A stretch of DNA of 37,026 nt from Draconibacterium sp. (GTDB taxonomy: Bacteria > Bacteroidota > Bacteroidia > Bacteroidales > Prolixibacteraceae), in assembly GCA_021648495.1 (NCBI GenBank), contig JAKIST010000002.1, positions 1 through 37,026 of the forward strand, given 5' to 3'. How positions within the stretch are numbered: position 1 is the first letter of the stretch; every line of letters begins with the position of its first letter. Made by a program: the position numbers and the translations under genes. Shown here piece after piece: positions 16,195-25,687 of the stretch. The notes under the pieces were generated by a model, which was not told the origin of the DNA, ran no database searches, and saw only the letters and a list, made by a program, of their open reading frames with translations.

Positions 16195-18258
16195 TTGAAT
16201 CTCACAAAATATTTACGGTTCAGCGTTTTGCTACTCCCAATTCTATTTTTATGGATTGGATTTAGCATCCATTTGGCAAAATTTGGGAATGACCCCAATT
16301 ATGTCTATTTGGTAAACGCTACTGCACTTTGTGATGGGAAAGGTGTTGGATATATTGATCATCCGGGAACAACGGTAATACAAATTGGTGCGGTAGCCAT
16401 TACTTTAAAGCATTTGTTTTCGAATCCTGAAAATGAAACGTTGGTGAGGCACGTTTTTGATGATTCACATACTTTTATTCTGAGTATCCGGAATGTATTG
16501 ATGCTTTTAAATGCTTTAATATTATTCTTGCTCGGTTGGATAGCCTTTAAAAAAACTCGTTCGATTTGGGTAGCTTTATTATTACAAGCTTCAACATTTA
16601 TTACAGCCAATACGCTGGACCACGTTTTTACAAAAGTTTCACCCGAGCCGTTTCTGTTCTTTTTAACTGCTGTTTTTGTAATTGTAGTACTTTGGTTTTA
16701 TGCCGATAAAAACAAAAACACGTGGAAATTTGTAACTGTTTTTACACTCTTAGTTGGTGCCGGACTGGCGACAAAAGCTACATTTTTACCATTGGCAATT
16801 TTCCCATTTATTGTTCTTCCAACCCTGAAAAAGAAATTGATTTATTCTTTCGGGGTTATTCCTTCGTTTGTACTGTTTACAATCCCGATAATTCCGGAAT
16901 ACAAACAGATGTATTACTGGTTTCGCGGGTTGATGAGCCATTCGGGAACATACGGACATGGCAAAAAAGGGATAATTGATGTACACACTTACTTCCCCGA
17001 TTTATTACGCATTTTAGAAAATAACCCAATTTTTGCAGTTGTTCTCATTGTTGGGTTGATTGTGGTCGCTGTTTCAATTCTTAGGTCGTATAATAAAAAA
17101 AGTGAAAAAGAGTGGGATATAAAAATATTAACAGGATTGGTAGCTAGCGCGGGTTTTGGAGTTTTAATGGTGGCGAAACATTACCACTCAAATCATTATT
17201 TGATTCCCTGTTTATTGCTCTCGGGTGTTATTGTATTTTTTATTCATAAAATTTTAGAACGAACGAACGTTCCAGTGTTTGTTAAAAAATACGATCTGCC
17301 TTTTTTAGTTGCTGCACTTGTTTTCTTTATTTTTTTCGTACAAATTCCAAATATTAAATATTTTAACGATGGTTATAAATTAACCAACGAGGAAATGGAT
17401 TCTACCAAGGCGATGATCGATCGCGATTATTCTGATTATACACGAATTTACTATTATCCAAATTCATTAAATCCGTACTCAGCTTTAAATTTTGGCGATG
17501 TTTACACAAAACGTAGAATGTTGCCTCAAATAAAAGAGGTTTATGGAAATATTTATTTTTATCACTCTTTTGAAAAGACTATAAAAGATTGGGATACCGA
17601 AGTTTTTTTAGACGATTTGGTCAAACAAAAGGGGAATAAAATACTTTTAATTGGCGGCCCCCGTGATGAAAAGGTTGTTCAAGAAATGGGGGAACAAGGA
17701 TTCCCTTTGCAAGAAATCTATAAAGGACGACTGCAGGTAATTTACAAATTAGATACTTTAAAGTACAAACAATTAAATGTTGGAAAAGGTGGAATTCTTA
17801 CAGAGAATATTTATTGCAATGCCGAAATACTAACTCCAGACAATCAGATTTACCTGGGATCTAATGGAAAGGAATTTGGCAACGCTTACAATCGCACAAA
17901 TGAAAAAGCACGCTCAGGAAAGCACTCTGTTAAAATGGATAGCAAAACTAAATACGCGCTTGAATATAACCTCAATAATTTAAAACCCGGAGATATTATT
18001 GAAGTAGAAGTTTGGCGGTTTTCAGATAATGAGAGTGGTCTGCTGGTTGTTGCTTCAAAAGATGCTAAACAATTTTACAAGTCGAAAAAAAACGCTGAAA
18101 AGACCGATGAAAATGGATGGGATCTTATACATATAAAATTCACCGTTCCTTCTAATTTACAAAATAATTCGTTAAAAATATATCTTTGGAACAAGGATAA
18201 AATGCTTGGGTATTTTGATGATCTTTCCATTAAAAAAATAAGCCCAAAACATGATTAA
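16195..18258 (+). CDS. GT-C-type membrane glycosyltransferase with C-terminal beta-sandwich module
   Basis: This 687-residue protein has about 10-12 predicted membrane helices in its first 390 residues, an early acidic/aromatic loop (FGNDPNYVYLV...GYIDHPGTT) typical of PMT/GT39-like GT-C enzymes, and DHVFTKVSPEPFLFF. After a soluble linker, residues about 533-684 form a module with VEVWRFSDNESGLLVV, GWDLIHIKF, KIYLWN and YFDDLSIKKI. The same module is found in the CotH lipoprotein and the GT-C protein at 26611. The start is TTG, 6 nt after the GT2 stop; no ATG is available before the first helix. It likely moves a lipid-linked sugar onto an exported acceptor. It converges with the next gene, 4 nt between stops. 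Confidence 0.78.
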   Translation: MNLTKYLRFSVLLLPILFLWIGFSIHLAKFGNDPNYVYLVNATALCDGKGVGYIDHPGTTVIQIGAVAITLKHLFSNPENETLVRHVFDDSHTFILSIRNVLMLLNALILFLLGWIAFKKTRSIWVALLLQASTFITANTLDHVFTKVSPEPFLFFLTAVFVIVVLWFYADKNKNTWKFVTVFTLLVGAGLATKATFLPLAIFPFIVLPTLKKKLIYSFGVIPSFVLFTIPIIPEYKQMYYWFRGLMSHSGTYGHGKKGIIDVHTYFPDLLRILENNPIFAVVLIVGLIVVAVSILRSYNKKSEKEWDIKILTGLVASAGFGVLMVAKHYHSNHYLIPCLLLSGVIVFFIHKILERTNVPVFVKKYDLPFLVAALVFFIFFVQIPNIKYFNDGYKLTNEEMDSTKAMIDRDYSDYTRIYYYPNSLNPYSALNFGDVYTKRRMLPQIKEVYGNIYFYHSFEKTIKDWDTEVFLDDLVKQKGNKILLIGGPRDEKVVQEMGEQGFPLQEIYKGRLQVIYKLDTLKYKQLNVGKGGILTENIYCNAEILTPDNQIYLGSNGKEFGNAYNRTNEKARSGKHSVKMDSKTKYALEYNLNNLKPGDIIEVEVWRFSDNESGLLVVASKDAKQFYKSKKNAEKTDENGWDLIHIKFTVPSNLQNNSLKIYLWNKDKMLGYFDDLSIKKISPKHD

Positions 18259-18262
18259 AGTG

Positions 18263-19699
18263 CTATTTAAATTTAATTTTGAATAATGCAAACCACCACA
18301 TTTTTAAAAGAAGCAGTCCATGTTTGAATCTCGAAATATTGGTGTCACCATAAATTCTTTCCTGATATCTGATTGGCATATCAATTATTTTTAGGTTTAG
18401 TTTGAAAGCGCCAAAAAGTAAATCATAATCTCCAAAAGGATCAAAATCTCCAAAATAAGAACGATTTGCCGCCAATTTCAAATAGTCTTTCCTGAACATA
18501 ACTTTTGTGCCGCAGAGTGTGTCTTTAATTGGTTGTTCCAATAACCAGCTAAAAGCCATACTAAAAAATTTATTTCCCAACGTATTTAAAAATCGCATAG
18601 CATTCTTTTCCATCGGGTAAATCAAGCGGGTACCATTTATAAACCCACCTTTGTTTTGCGCAATAGCATTATAAAATTTTGGAAGTTGCTCGGGAGGCAC
18701 GGTTAAATCTGCGTCCAGGATCATTAGAATATCCCCGGTGGCAATGTCATATCCAGCCCGCACTGCATCACCTTTTCCTTTTCCGGGTTGTTGTAACATT
18801 TTTATATCGTGCGATGTTTTGTATTTTTCTTTTATTTCCTGAATTTTTGCCCAGGTATCATCAGTTGAATTTCCTTCAACAAAAATTATTTCAATATGGT
18901 TTCCAAATTCAGGCAATCTAAGAATTGCATTTTCAATATTTCCACTTTCATTTCTGGCAGGTATTAATACCGAAGTTGAATATTTTGTTGTTATCTCGTC
19001 CTCTTTTATGCTTACTATGGGTTGAGCAAAAGAATACTGATTAAGTGCAAAGAGGTTAAAGAAAGGAAGCCTTGAAACGAACTTATTTAGAAATCCGGAG
19101 AATAGTGGGATATAATAAGGGGAAAGCATCGATGAGTTCTGTTTGTATGTTTCAAAACCCGACAGATACAAAAGGTTTGCCAAGTCTTTTGTGGAAATCC
19201 AACTTTGTTCTGGCCCCTTTTTTTTGATTCGGATAAACTCTGCAAATTTAATAAAGGGTTCCCAAAAAATATTGTAATAAGTAACAATAATTTTGGTTTC
19301 GTTATAACAAACTTTATGCAACTCTTCAAAAACACTCTGAATGTCAACCAGGTATCCAATCAGGTTCGAAAGAATAATAACATCGTATTTTTGCTCTAAT
19401 TGAATATTTTCTGCAGGTGAGCAGACGAAATTAATTGAAGGGAATTGCTTTTTTGCTTCTTCAATCATCTTTTCGCTCACGTCAATTCCAGTCTTTTCTT
19501 TGCCTTTTATTTTTCCAAGTAATTCACCTGTGCCACAACCAATTTCAAGAACAGAAGATTCATTATGAATAAAAAAGTTGCAATAGTTTGTGATACTGTC
19601 CCAATAGTATCTTTTCCTTTTTCTGTATTTGATTCTTGAATTTGCTGCTTGGTTGAAATAATCCTTTATACTTTGTTTCTTTTCTTTATAAATGTCCAT
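18263..19699 (-). CDS. Methyltransferase-GT2 glycosyltransferase fusion
   Basis: This 478-residue two-domain protein joins an N-terminal AdoMet methyltransferase (VLEIGCGTGELLG at about residues 50-62, then GIDVSEKMI) to a GT2 glycosyltransferase from about residue 240 (SVLIPARNESGNIENAI, IIFVEGNSTDDTW, GKGDAVRAGYDIATGD, DADLTVPP). The C-terminus FKHGLLLLKMWWFALFKIKFK resembles a membrane-associated amphipathic end. It could methylate and transfer sugars on the same lipid-linked intermediate. It is the last gene downstream of the CotH-DUF4956-VTC genes, 70 nt after the VTC stop, and is probably cotranscribed. Confidence 0.85.
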   Translation of the reverse strand: MDIYKEKKQSIKDYFNQAANSRIKYRKRKRYYWDSITNYCNFFIHNESSVLEIGCGTGELLGKIKGKEKTGIDVSEKMIEEAKKQFPSINFVCSPAENIQLEQKYDVIILSNLIGYLVDIQSVFEELHKVCYNETKIIVTYYNIFWEPFIKFAEFIRIKKKGPEQSWISTKDLANLLYLSGFETYKQNSSMLSPYYIPLFSGFLNKFVSRLPFFNLFALNQYSFAQPIVSIKEDEITTKYSTSVLIPARNESGNIENAILRLPEFGNHIEIIFVEGNSTDDTWAKIQEIKEKYKTSHDIKMLQQPGKGKGDAVRAGYDIATGDILMILDADLTVPPEQLPKFYNAIAQNKGGFINGTRLIYPMEKNAMRFLNTLGNKFFSMAFSWLLEQPIKDTLCGTKVMFRKDYLKLAANRSYFGDFDPFGDYDLLFGAFKLNLKIIDMPIRYQERIYGDTNISRFKHGLLLLKMWWFALFKIKFK

Positions 19700-19769
19700 C
19701 TGTTCTCTAACTTATTTGAATAATTAAACTAACGCAAACTATGTTAATTTATATTGTTTTATTTTTTTT

Positions 19770-20480
19770 CTACTCAGGAACCCCACTTCTAAAATGGCTC
19801 ATTCCGGCAACAAATTTCGAATTTTTATCTAAACGAAAAGGAAACTGGTTAGTAATTTTTTCAGCTTCACTGTCCCATTCCAGATCGTATTTTAATTCAA
19901 CAACCGTTTTTAAAGCTTCGCGGTAAAGCTGTGGAAAATGGTTCCAGGTTGAACGCAAAGAATAATACTCCAATTCATCGTCAACAGTAACACGGAACTT
20001 TTTGTTTAACGATGAATAGTAACTGCGCATGTACGAGTTTAACAAAACAGGTTGTAAATTGCTTAACCTTTCTCTAATTTCTTTTGGCAATTCGGCTTTT
20101 CCAAAAATATTTTTTAAAATAGATGCGTCAAAATTGTCTTTATTGATTTCGAATTCCGGAAGGCGAAATGATTTTTTTGTCCCAACAAAACCCTTTTTTA
20201 TTTTGAATTCCAAAACGGGAGAAATTGCCGTTCCGAAAACTTTTCCATACCAACGGATCCTGGCTTTCCAACGGTTTCCATTTCCAAAAAGATTGTCGAA
20301 ATAACAATCCAAGCCCGGTGTGTCGAAATAAATGTTGTTCACTTTCCGGGGATGAAAAACAGATACAAAAAACGCCTGGTTTTGTTTTATCACTGACTCG
20401 GCAGCCAAACGCGAAAATTCCAGGGCAACAAATTTCCGCTCGTAACGATATGTTTTTAATTCGGTGTACCCGTTTTGCAT
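19770..20480 (-). CDS. VTC-domain protein (polyphosphate polymerase fold)
   Basis: This 236-residue protein carries the VTC catalytic-domain pattern: an early YERKFVAL, NNIYFDT, a WKARIRWYG strand, LEFKIKKG, TVDDELEY and VELKYDL. These basic and acidic residues line the tunnel of triphosphate-tunnel enzymes that make polyphosphate from ATP in yeast Vtc4. Most key positions appear present, so catalysis is plausible, but no substrate is known for bacterial members next to CotH. It is encoded 8 nt downstream of DUF4956 and belongs to the same operon. There is no signal peptide, so it is cytoplasmic. Confidence 0.85.
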   Translation of the reverse strand: MQNGYTELKTYRYERKFVALEFSRLAAESVIKQNQAFFVSVFHPRKVNNIYFDTPGLDCYFDNLFGNGNRWKARIRWYGKVFGTAISPVLEFKIKKGFVGTKKSFRLPEFEINKDNFDASILKNIFGKAELPKEIRERLSNLQPVLLNSYMRSYYSSLNKKFRVTVDDELEYYSLRSTWNHFPQLYREALKTVVELKYDLEWDSEAEKITNQFPFRLDKNSKFVAGMSHFRSGVPE

Positions 20481-20488
20481 TTCAGTTC

Positions 20489-21169
20489 CTAAAAAGAGTA
20501 ATTATCTACAAACGAAACCCGTATTTCAGGGTTTAATTCATTCAACTTATTTTTAAAATCCTGAAGGTCTCCTGTATATTTAATTTCCACCCAAAATGCA
20601 GTTTCAATTAAATCGGACGTTTCATCGTAACGGACCAGTTTCGACGCTTTAAAGTTTTCCCTGACCAATTTATCCACATTTTCGAGCGATGGTTTCTTTG
20701 GGCCGGATCCGCTAACCGTTAAATATAAATTTTGTTGCCTGCTTTTTGTCGAACTTAAATGCCTCAACCAAATAATTACCAATAAAACAAAAGCCGCCAC
20801 AACTGATATTAAACGCTGATTTGCACCCAAACCTAAACCAATTGAAATGGTGAAAAACAAATACGCCAATTCTTCGGGCTCTTTAATTGCCGAACGAAAC
20901 CGGACGATAGACAAAGCACCTACCAAACCCAACGACAGTGCCAACGAAGATTTAACGATGGAAATAATGAGCATGGTGGTAAAAGCAATTAGAAAGAAGT
21001 TGGCCGCAAAGGCTTTTCGCCCCGATAAACTTTTGGCGCAACGTGTATATGTAAATTCCAAAATGAGTGAAAGCACCAAAATTATGACCGAATTAATTAG
21101 AAAATCAGAAATAGAGATTTGTGTATTTTCGGTTATTAAAAACCGTTGAAATAGATTCCATTTATCCAT
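20489..21169 (-). CDS. DUF4956 membrane protein
   Basis: This 226-residue protein has four hydrophobic segments in the first 135 residues and the DUF4956 core GLVGALSIVRFRSAIKEPEELAYLFFTISIGLGLGA, followed by a cytoplasmic ferredoxin-like C-terminal domain. Function is unknown. In many bacteria DUF4956, VTC and CotH genes are adjacent, as here (11 nt to CotH and 8 nt to VTC), which suggests a membrane complex in which DUF4956 could link a cytoplasmic polymer-making enzyme to an external kinase-like partner. That model is inference. Confidence 0.88.
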   Translation of the reverse strand: MDKWNLFQRFLITENTQISISDFLINSVIILVLSLILEFTYTRCAKSLSGRKAFAANFFLIAFTTMLIISIVKSSLALSLGLVGALSIVRFRSAIKEPEELAYLFFTISIGLGLGANQRLISVVAAFVLLVIIWLRHLSSTKSRQQNLYLTVSGSGPKKPSLENVDKLVRENFKASKLVRYDETSDLIETAFWVEIKYTGDLQDFKNKLNELNPEIRVSFVDNYSF

Positions 21170-21180
21170 GTTATTTTTTT

Positions 21181-24150
21181 TTATTGATACAATTTTACTG
21201 CTAAATTTTTCTCTCGTCCTTCAATAATTTTCCCATCTAAAGTTAGCGTTGAACCCAATTCTATCTGGTAGAAAATTACATTATTTTTCATTTTTAAATT
21301 ATCGACAATAAGGGTTGCCGGCCCGTATTCGGGTTTTTTCACGAAAGCCACCAGTCCATAAACGGTATTGTTCATCGTTATTTTGTCCAAAATTATGTTC
21401 GATAAATCTTTTGCTGCCACACCAATATTTGCCTTGTCAATTTCACAATTCGAAACGATTAAAGTTGAATTTTCTCCCCCCGAAATTGCCTTGTCTGAGA
21501 TTTCACTCATTTTGCAACCTGAAATAGTAACGCTACTTCCTGAAAAATCAATGGCATCGTTCCCGATATTTTTGAAAGTGCAATTTACGACTTTCCCTGT
21601 ACTAAAATCGGAATCGAAAGCATCGGCAAAGGTATTTTCGAACTTGCAATTTGCAACTAAAAATTTTGAACGTACAGTATTCAATGCATCGTCGCAATTT
21701 ATATTGGAGCTAAAAGTACAATTTTCAAAAACAATATCTGCCTCGTAAAAAGCAACTGCCGCCGGAGTTTCCCAACCTGCTTTTCGTAAGCTCCCCAATC
21801 CCGAAAAAATAACATATTTCAATTCCGATTTTCCTTGGGGTTGTAGAATATTAAATCCATTCGCCGATTTGTCGCTTGAAGTAATTACAATTGGATTTTC
21901 TTCTGTTCCCAAAAATTGAATTGGAGCAAAACTGATAAAAGAAGCACCTTCGATTAAATCAATTTGAGTGCCCGGTTTTGCAATTACTACAAATGAACCG
22001 GGAATAACCACATCGGTTTTGAATTGATAATTTCCTTCAAATACTATCGATTTCCCCTCTGCATGAATATTTTCGGGCAGTTGTTTTCTAACCACAATCT
22101 GCCTCGAGGTTTCACTATCGTAAAACGGCCACTGACTTACTTCGGTTTCGAACATTTCGATTCCAATTTCAAATAAAATTTTTAACGGAACACCTTTGGT
22201 TGGAATTGAAATTTTGGGAGGGGCCACACCATTATACGATTCCAATTCTGGTTTCTCTTCAAAACTTTCAGGCAAACCTCCTTCCATAAAAGCACCTAAT
22301 ATTTTTACTTTTGCATTGTGAAAATTTAGTACATCAATTTGTTTCTTTTTTTTATTAAAATAGGCGTGAATTTGGAATGGGATCAGATTATTATTAATGT
22401 CAGATGTGTATTCTTTTTTAAATTTTTCAGGTGTAATTTTCGAAACCGCTAATCCAATTTTTTCAATGTTGCTTTCAATTTTTTCAATATTGTTTTGAAT
22501 GTATTCGGCTTGCCTTTTTATATAATTGAAATTGAATTTATAATAAGGGAATTCTTGTTTAATAAGTGTTGAAATTGAATCTGCTTGTGGCTGGAATTCC
22601 GAAATTAATTGATTTATAAATCCCGGGGTACTGTATTTTTTCAAAAAACCGATGTATTTTTTTCTGAAAAGGTTATCGGTAAAAACCTGGAAAAGCATCA
22701 ATTCTTCTTTGTTGAACGATGCAATTTTATCGGGGAGCAAAAGTCCTGTTATTTGTTCATCAATGCGTTTGTATATTCCTCCTTCAATGTAACCGTCGAA
22801 TGCAATTGGCTCCAATAAACACGTAACCGGGTTATAGTAAAACCGTTGATTGTGCCAGGTAAATCCGTGGTAAGCCTGCGTAATGTCTATTAATGCATAA
22901 TATTTCGCTAATTTGTTAATGTCGAAAATTTGAGACACCAATTTTGAGCGGTTTTTATATTGCAAAAGCAATTTTTGTGCTTCAACAAGCTGTAAGTTTA
23001 ATAGGGAATCCTTGCTTGTTCGACCCTCTTTAAAAGGGATTATCTTTGCCGCTCCAAAATAATCGATGTCCCATTCACGTTTGGTTTGATTTGTTTCTAA
23101 AACACGCTGCCAAAATAAACTTTCGTCGAAACGCACAATTGGCCCTTCTCTCCGATTTTGGTTTTCGATAAGTTGTTTCTCAAAATGTTCTTCCCATGCG
23201 TAAATCCCCAGCGATTCGTTGTTCAATTTTACCGGAACAAAGCCATAACGCGTAGTCAAAACATCTTCTTGCTTAAATACTTTATGCGCAATCCATTCGT
23301 ACAAAAAATTACGGGTTGCCGGATTTTGGATTGAGAAAGTTCGCATGTTGTTCCACGCAAAATCTTTTTTCAGTTTTATGCGGAATGACCATTTCTGACC
23401 CTGGATATGATCTACCAAATCGCCTTTTAACCGAAAACTACCGTTTAAAAAATCTTTCCCGGCATACAAAACCATATTGGCATAATCTTCATTGGAACTT
23501 ACCAAAACCGTTGTTTCAAAAGCTTGCAATCGTTTTTGTTTGAACTTATTTAAAACCAACTCATCGGTATGAATTTGCAAAGTTGGTACATTGTATTCCG
23601 GAAATACTTTCTTATTTCTGTGAATTATCTGAAGATCATCAAAATATACTGTATCTGAGTTGTTGTTCCAAACATAAATTTTTATTTTTCCAGAATAAAA
23701 ATTTGGGGGGACGTGATATTCGAGAAATATTTTCTTCCAGCCATTCGTTCCTTCTTCAACTACTTGTTTCTTTGCACTATAATATCCATTTCCACCGTCA
23801 ACCACTAATACACCGCTGTTGTTTTTACTTTTACGCCAAGCTGTAACCTGGATATAATCATCAGGTTTAACTCTTGATAGGTCAGTTGTTAATCCATAAG
23901 GGCTTCCCGGATACAATTTACTTGAGAACTTACCTGAATAAGAAAAATCACCGGACTGAGTGTTGATATTACTAAAAAAAAGATTCTTTTCTGATACCTC
24001 CTTAAATTGCTTTTTCTGATCATCAATATCTTCAACATTGCAAAGGAAAACCTCTTCATTATCTTTTTTCTCTTTTTGTCCTGTTGAAGAACAAGAAGAA
24101 ATTATAAGAATAAAATAAAATAATAATATCAGATTTTTTGATAATCTCAT
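21181..24150 (-). CDS. CotH-kinase-like lipoprotein with beta-sandwich and beta-helix domains
   Basis: This 989-residue exported lipoprotein (signal ILLFYFILIISSC, lipobox ISSC) has three parts. Residues about 35-180 form the module shared with two GT-C proteins here (VTAWRKSKNNSGVLVVDGG, GWKKIFLEY, KIYVWN, YFDDLQI). Residues about 190-520 form a CotH-type domain, with FRLKGDLVDH near the nucleotide site, IDITQAYHGFTWHNQRFYY and LEPIAFDG as the conserved Asn and Asp active-site regions. From about 690 to the end there is a parallel beta-helix with repeated short turns (FENCTFSSN, VANCKFEN, GCKMSEISDKAI). Bacillus CotH is a secreted protein kinase; the target here is unknown. It is the first gene of the CotH-DUF4956-VTC operon. 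Confidence 0.85.
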   Translation of the reverse strand: MRLSKNLILLFYFILIISSCSSTGQKEKKDNEEVFLCNVEDIDDQKKQFKEVSEKNLFFSNINTQSGDFSYSGKFSSKLYPGSPYGLTTDLSRVKPDDYIQVTAWRKSKNNSGVLVVDGGNGYYSAKKQVVEEGTNGWKKIFLEYHVPPNFYSGKIKIYVWNNNSDTVYFDDLQIIHRNKKVFPEYNVPTLQIHTDELVLNKFKQKRLQAFETTVLVSSNEDYANMVLYAGKDFLNGSFRLKGDLVDHIQGQKWSFRIKLKKDFAWNNMRTFSIQNPATRNFLYEWIAHKVFKQEDVLTTRYGFVPVKLNNESLGIYAWEEHFEKQLIENQNRREGPIVRFDESLFWQRVLETNQTKREWDIDYFGAAKIIPFKEGRTSKDSLLNLQLVEAQKLLLQYKNRSKLVSQIFDINKLAKYYALIDITQAYHGFTWHNQRFYYNPVTCLLEPIAFDGYIEGGIYKRIDEQITGLLLPDKIASFNKEELMLFQVFTDNLFRKKYIGFLKKYSTPGFINQLISEFQPQADSISTLIKQEFPYYKFNFNYIKRQAEYIQNNIEKIESNIEKIGLAVSKITPEKFKKEYTSDINNNLIPFQIHAYFNKKKKQIDVLNFHNAKVKILGAFMEGGLPESFEEKPELESYNGVAPPKISIPTKGVPLKILFEIGIEMFETEVSQWPFYDSETSRQIVVRKQLPENIHAEGKSIVFEGNYQFKTDVVIPGSFVVIAKPGTQIDLIEGASFISFAPIQFLGTEENPIVITSSDKSANGFNILQPQGKSELKYVIFSGLGSLRKAGWETPAAVAFYEADIVFENCTFSSNINCDDALNTVRSKFLVANCKFENTFADAFDSDFSTGKVVNCTFKNIGNDAIDFSGSSVTISGCKMSEISDKAISGGENSTLIVSNCEIDKANIGVAAKDLSNIILDKITMNNTVYGLVAFVKKPEYGPATLIVDNLKMKNNVIFYQIELGSTLTLDGKIIEGREKNLAVKLYQ

Positions 24151-24171
24151 TTAATAAAAAATATGAAAGAC

Positions 24172-24179
24172 CAAAAATA
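24172..24179 (-). promoter_or_regulatory. -7 box (TATTTTTG) of the CotH operon
   Basis: On the minus strand TATTTTTG matches the -7 consensus and would start transcription about 15 nt before the CotH ATG. No clear -33 TTTG is at the right distance. It forms a divergent pair with the plus-strand box at 24200. Confidence 0.45.
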
Positions 24180-24199
24180 ACAAATCAAAAACATTCTTT

Positions 24200-24207
24200 T
24201 AACTTTG
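24200..24207 (+). promoter_or_regulatory. -7 box (TAACTTTG) of the T9SS protein gene
   Basis: TAACTTTG is a full match to TAnnTTTG and places the transcription start near 24214, 12 nt before the ATG at 24226. It overlaps the TTG that the ORF track uses as start (24205), which argues that this TTG is not translated. Confidence 0.6.
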
Positions 24208-24225
24208 CAATGCCTTTCTTTGAAT

Positions 24226-25683
24226 ATGAAAAATCTTTTAACAAATAGTATTCTAATCTTGCTGGTATTCTTTAACCAACAAAGTATAATTGCTCAAAAT
24301 GCTAATTATTATGGAAGTAAAGAAGAAGACATTGCAAATTCAATTGTTCAATACGATAATAATTTTTACATACTCGGAACTACTCGTGTAACGGAAAAAA
24401 GTTCAACAGATTATTATGTAGTACAATTAAACGCAAATGGAAGTTTGAAAAAAGAATTTACTTTCGGTGAAAAGCATGGTGACGTAGGGAAACATATTTT
24501 GGTAAATAAAGGTGGGATTTTTGTTTTGGGAAAATCCTGGGATGGTGGATTTCCAAATAACGATATGGTTTTGACCAAATTAGATTTTGAGGGAAAACAA
24601 AAATGGAAAAAATTTTACGGCGGCGAAAAAAATGATTTGGGGCACAAATTTATTATCACAAAAGATAATGGATTTGCCATGGTTGGTTTTAACCGAAGCG
24701 TGGATGACTTTGGCGATGTTTATTTGGTAAAAGCAAATAATGATGGTGAAATGGTTTGGGAAAATCATTTTGGAGGACGTTATGTCGATCACGGTTTCGA
24801 TGTAATTGAAAATGAAAAAGGAGAGTTTATAGTTGTTGGAACGCTCGGTGGTTTTTATAATCCAACCAGCACAGATTATTTAAATCACGATGCCGATGTA
24901 TTCATTATAAAAACCAACTCGTTGGGAGAAGAAATTTGGTTGAAGACTTTTGGTGGAGCAAGTCACGACTGGGCAAAAGAAATTATTGCAGCACCGGGAG
25001 GTGGATATTATGTTTGTGGTTCGACACAAAGCGAAGGTGCTGGGAGTTTCGATTTCTTTTTAATGAAAATTGACGATAACGGGAATAAATTATGGTCAAA
25101 AACTTATGGAGGGACAGACTTCGATTATGGCGAAACTATGCGAATAAGCAAAGATCAAAAATTATATATTTTGGGAAGTAGCGCCAGTTATTCGGATAAC
25201 TATAAACCAGATCATTTATTAATAAAAACCGATTTGGAAGGCGAAATAATTTGGTCGAATACATTTGGTGGAAATGGTTCTGATTACAGTAGCGCAATGG
25301 TTTGCACCAATGATTCGGGGTGTGTTTTTACCGGCTGGACGGACAATGGAAATATTGGAAAAAAAGACATTGTCTTTTATAAAATATCGAAAGATGGAAT
25401 ACCAAAATTTATTTCCTCCATACCTCGTGTAAACGACAGTATCGAGCAAATAAAAGTTTTCCCAAATCCGGTTAATAATAATTTTTCAGTATTGATTAAC
25501 ACCAAGTTAATAACCGACTTTAAATTAAATCTGTACAATATAAAAGGTGTATTAATTTATAACAAGATGATTCATCCAAATGTTCTTAGCACTCACCAAC
25601 CTCAATTTCCATCAGGAATTTACCTGTTTACAATTCAAAATAATAACAACGTTGTATTTAACGGGAAATTAGTTTTCAATTAA
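24226..25683 (+). CDS. T9SS-secreted repeat protein with type A sorting domain
   Basis: I start this at the ATG at 24226 (485 residues), because the upstream TTG lies in the promoter box and the ATG begins a clean signal peptide (KNLLTNSILILLVFF...IIAQ). The body consists of about six or seven repeats of 50-60 residues of the form FGG...D.G..I....GG...GxT.S....D....K.D..G...W.K.FGG, a beta-propeller-like secreted repeat type. The last 80 residues (IKVFPNPVNNNFSV ... GIYLFTIQ) are a type A T9SS sorting domain, so the protein is exported by type IX secretion and released or anchored at the cell surface. It converges with the phosphoesterase gene, 4 nt between stops. Confidence 0.87.
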   Translation: MKNLLTNSILILLVFFNQQSIIAQNANYYGSKEEDIANSIVQYDNNFYILGTTRVTEKSSTDYYVVQLNANGSLKKEFTFGEKHGDVGKHILVNKGGIFVLGKSWDGGFPNNDMVLTKLDFEGKQKWKKFYGGEKNDLGHKFIITKDNGFAMVGFNRSVDDFGDVYLVKANNDGEMVWENHFGGRYVDHGFDVIENEKGEFIVVGTLGGFYNPTSTDYLNHDADVFIIKTNSLGEEIWLKTFGGASHDWAKEIIAAPGGGYYVCGSTQSEGAGSFDFFLMKIDDNGNKLWSKTYGGTDFDYGETMRISKDQKLYILGSSASYSDNYKPDHLLIKTDLEGEIIWSNTFGGNGSDYSSAMVCTNDSGCVFTGWTDNGNIGKKDIVFYKISKDGIPKFISSIPRVNDSIEQIKVFPNPVNNNFSVLINTKLITDFKLNLYNIKGVLIYNKMIHPNVLSTHQPQFPSGIYLFTIQNNNNVVFNGKLVFN

Positions 25684-25687
25684 AAAC

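Noticed and set aside
21315-21748. Plus-strand ORFs opposite the CotH beta-helix region
   Set aside because: Antisense shadows produced by the repetitive coding of the beta-helix; no independent support.
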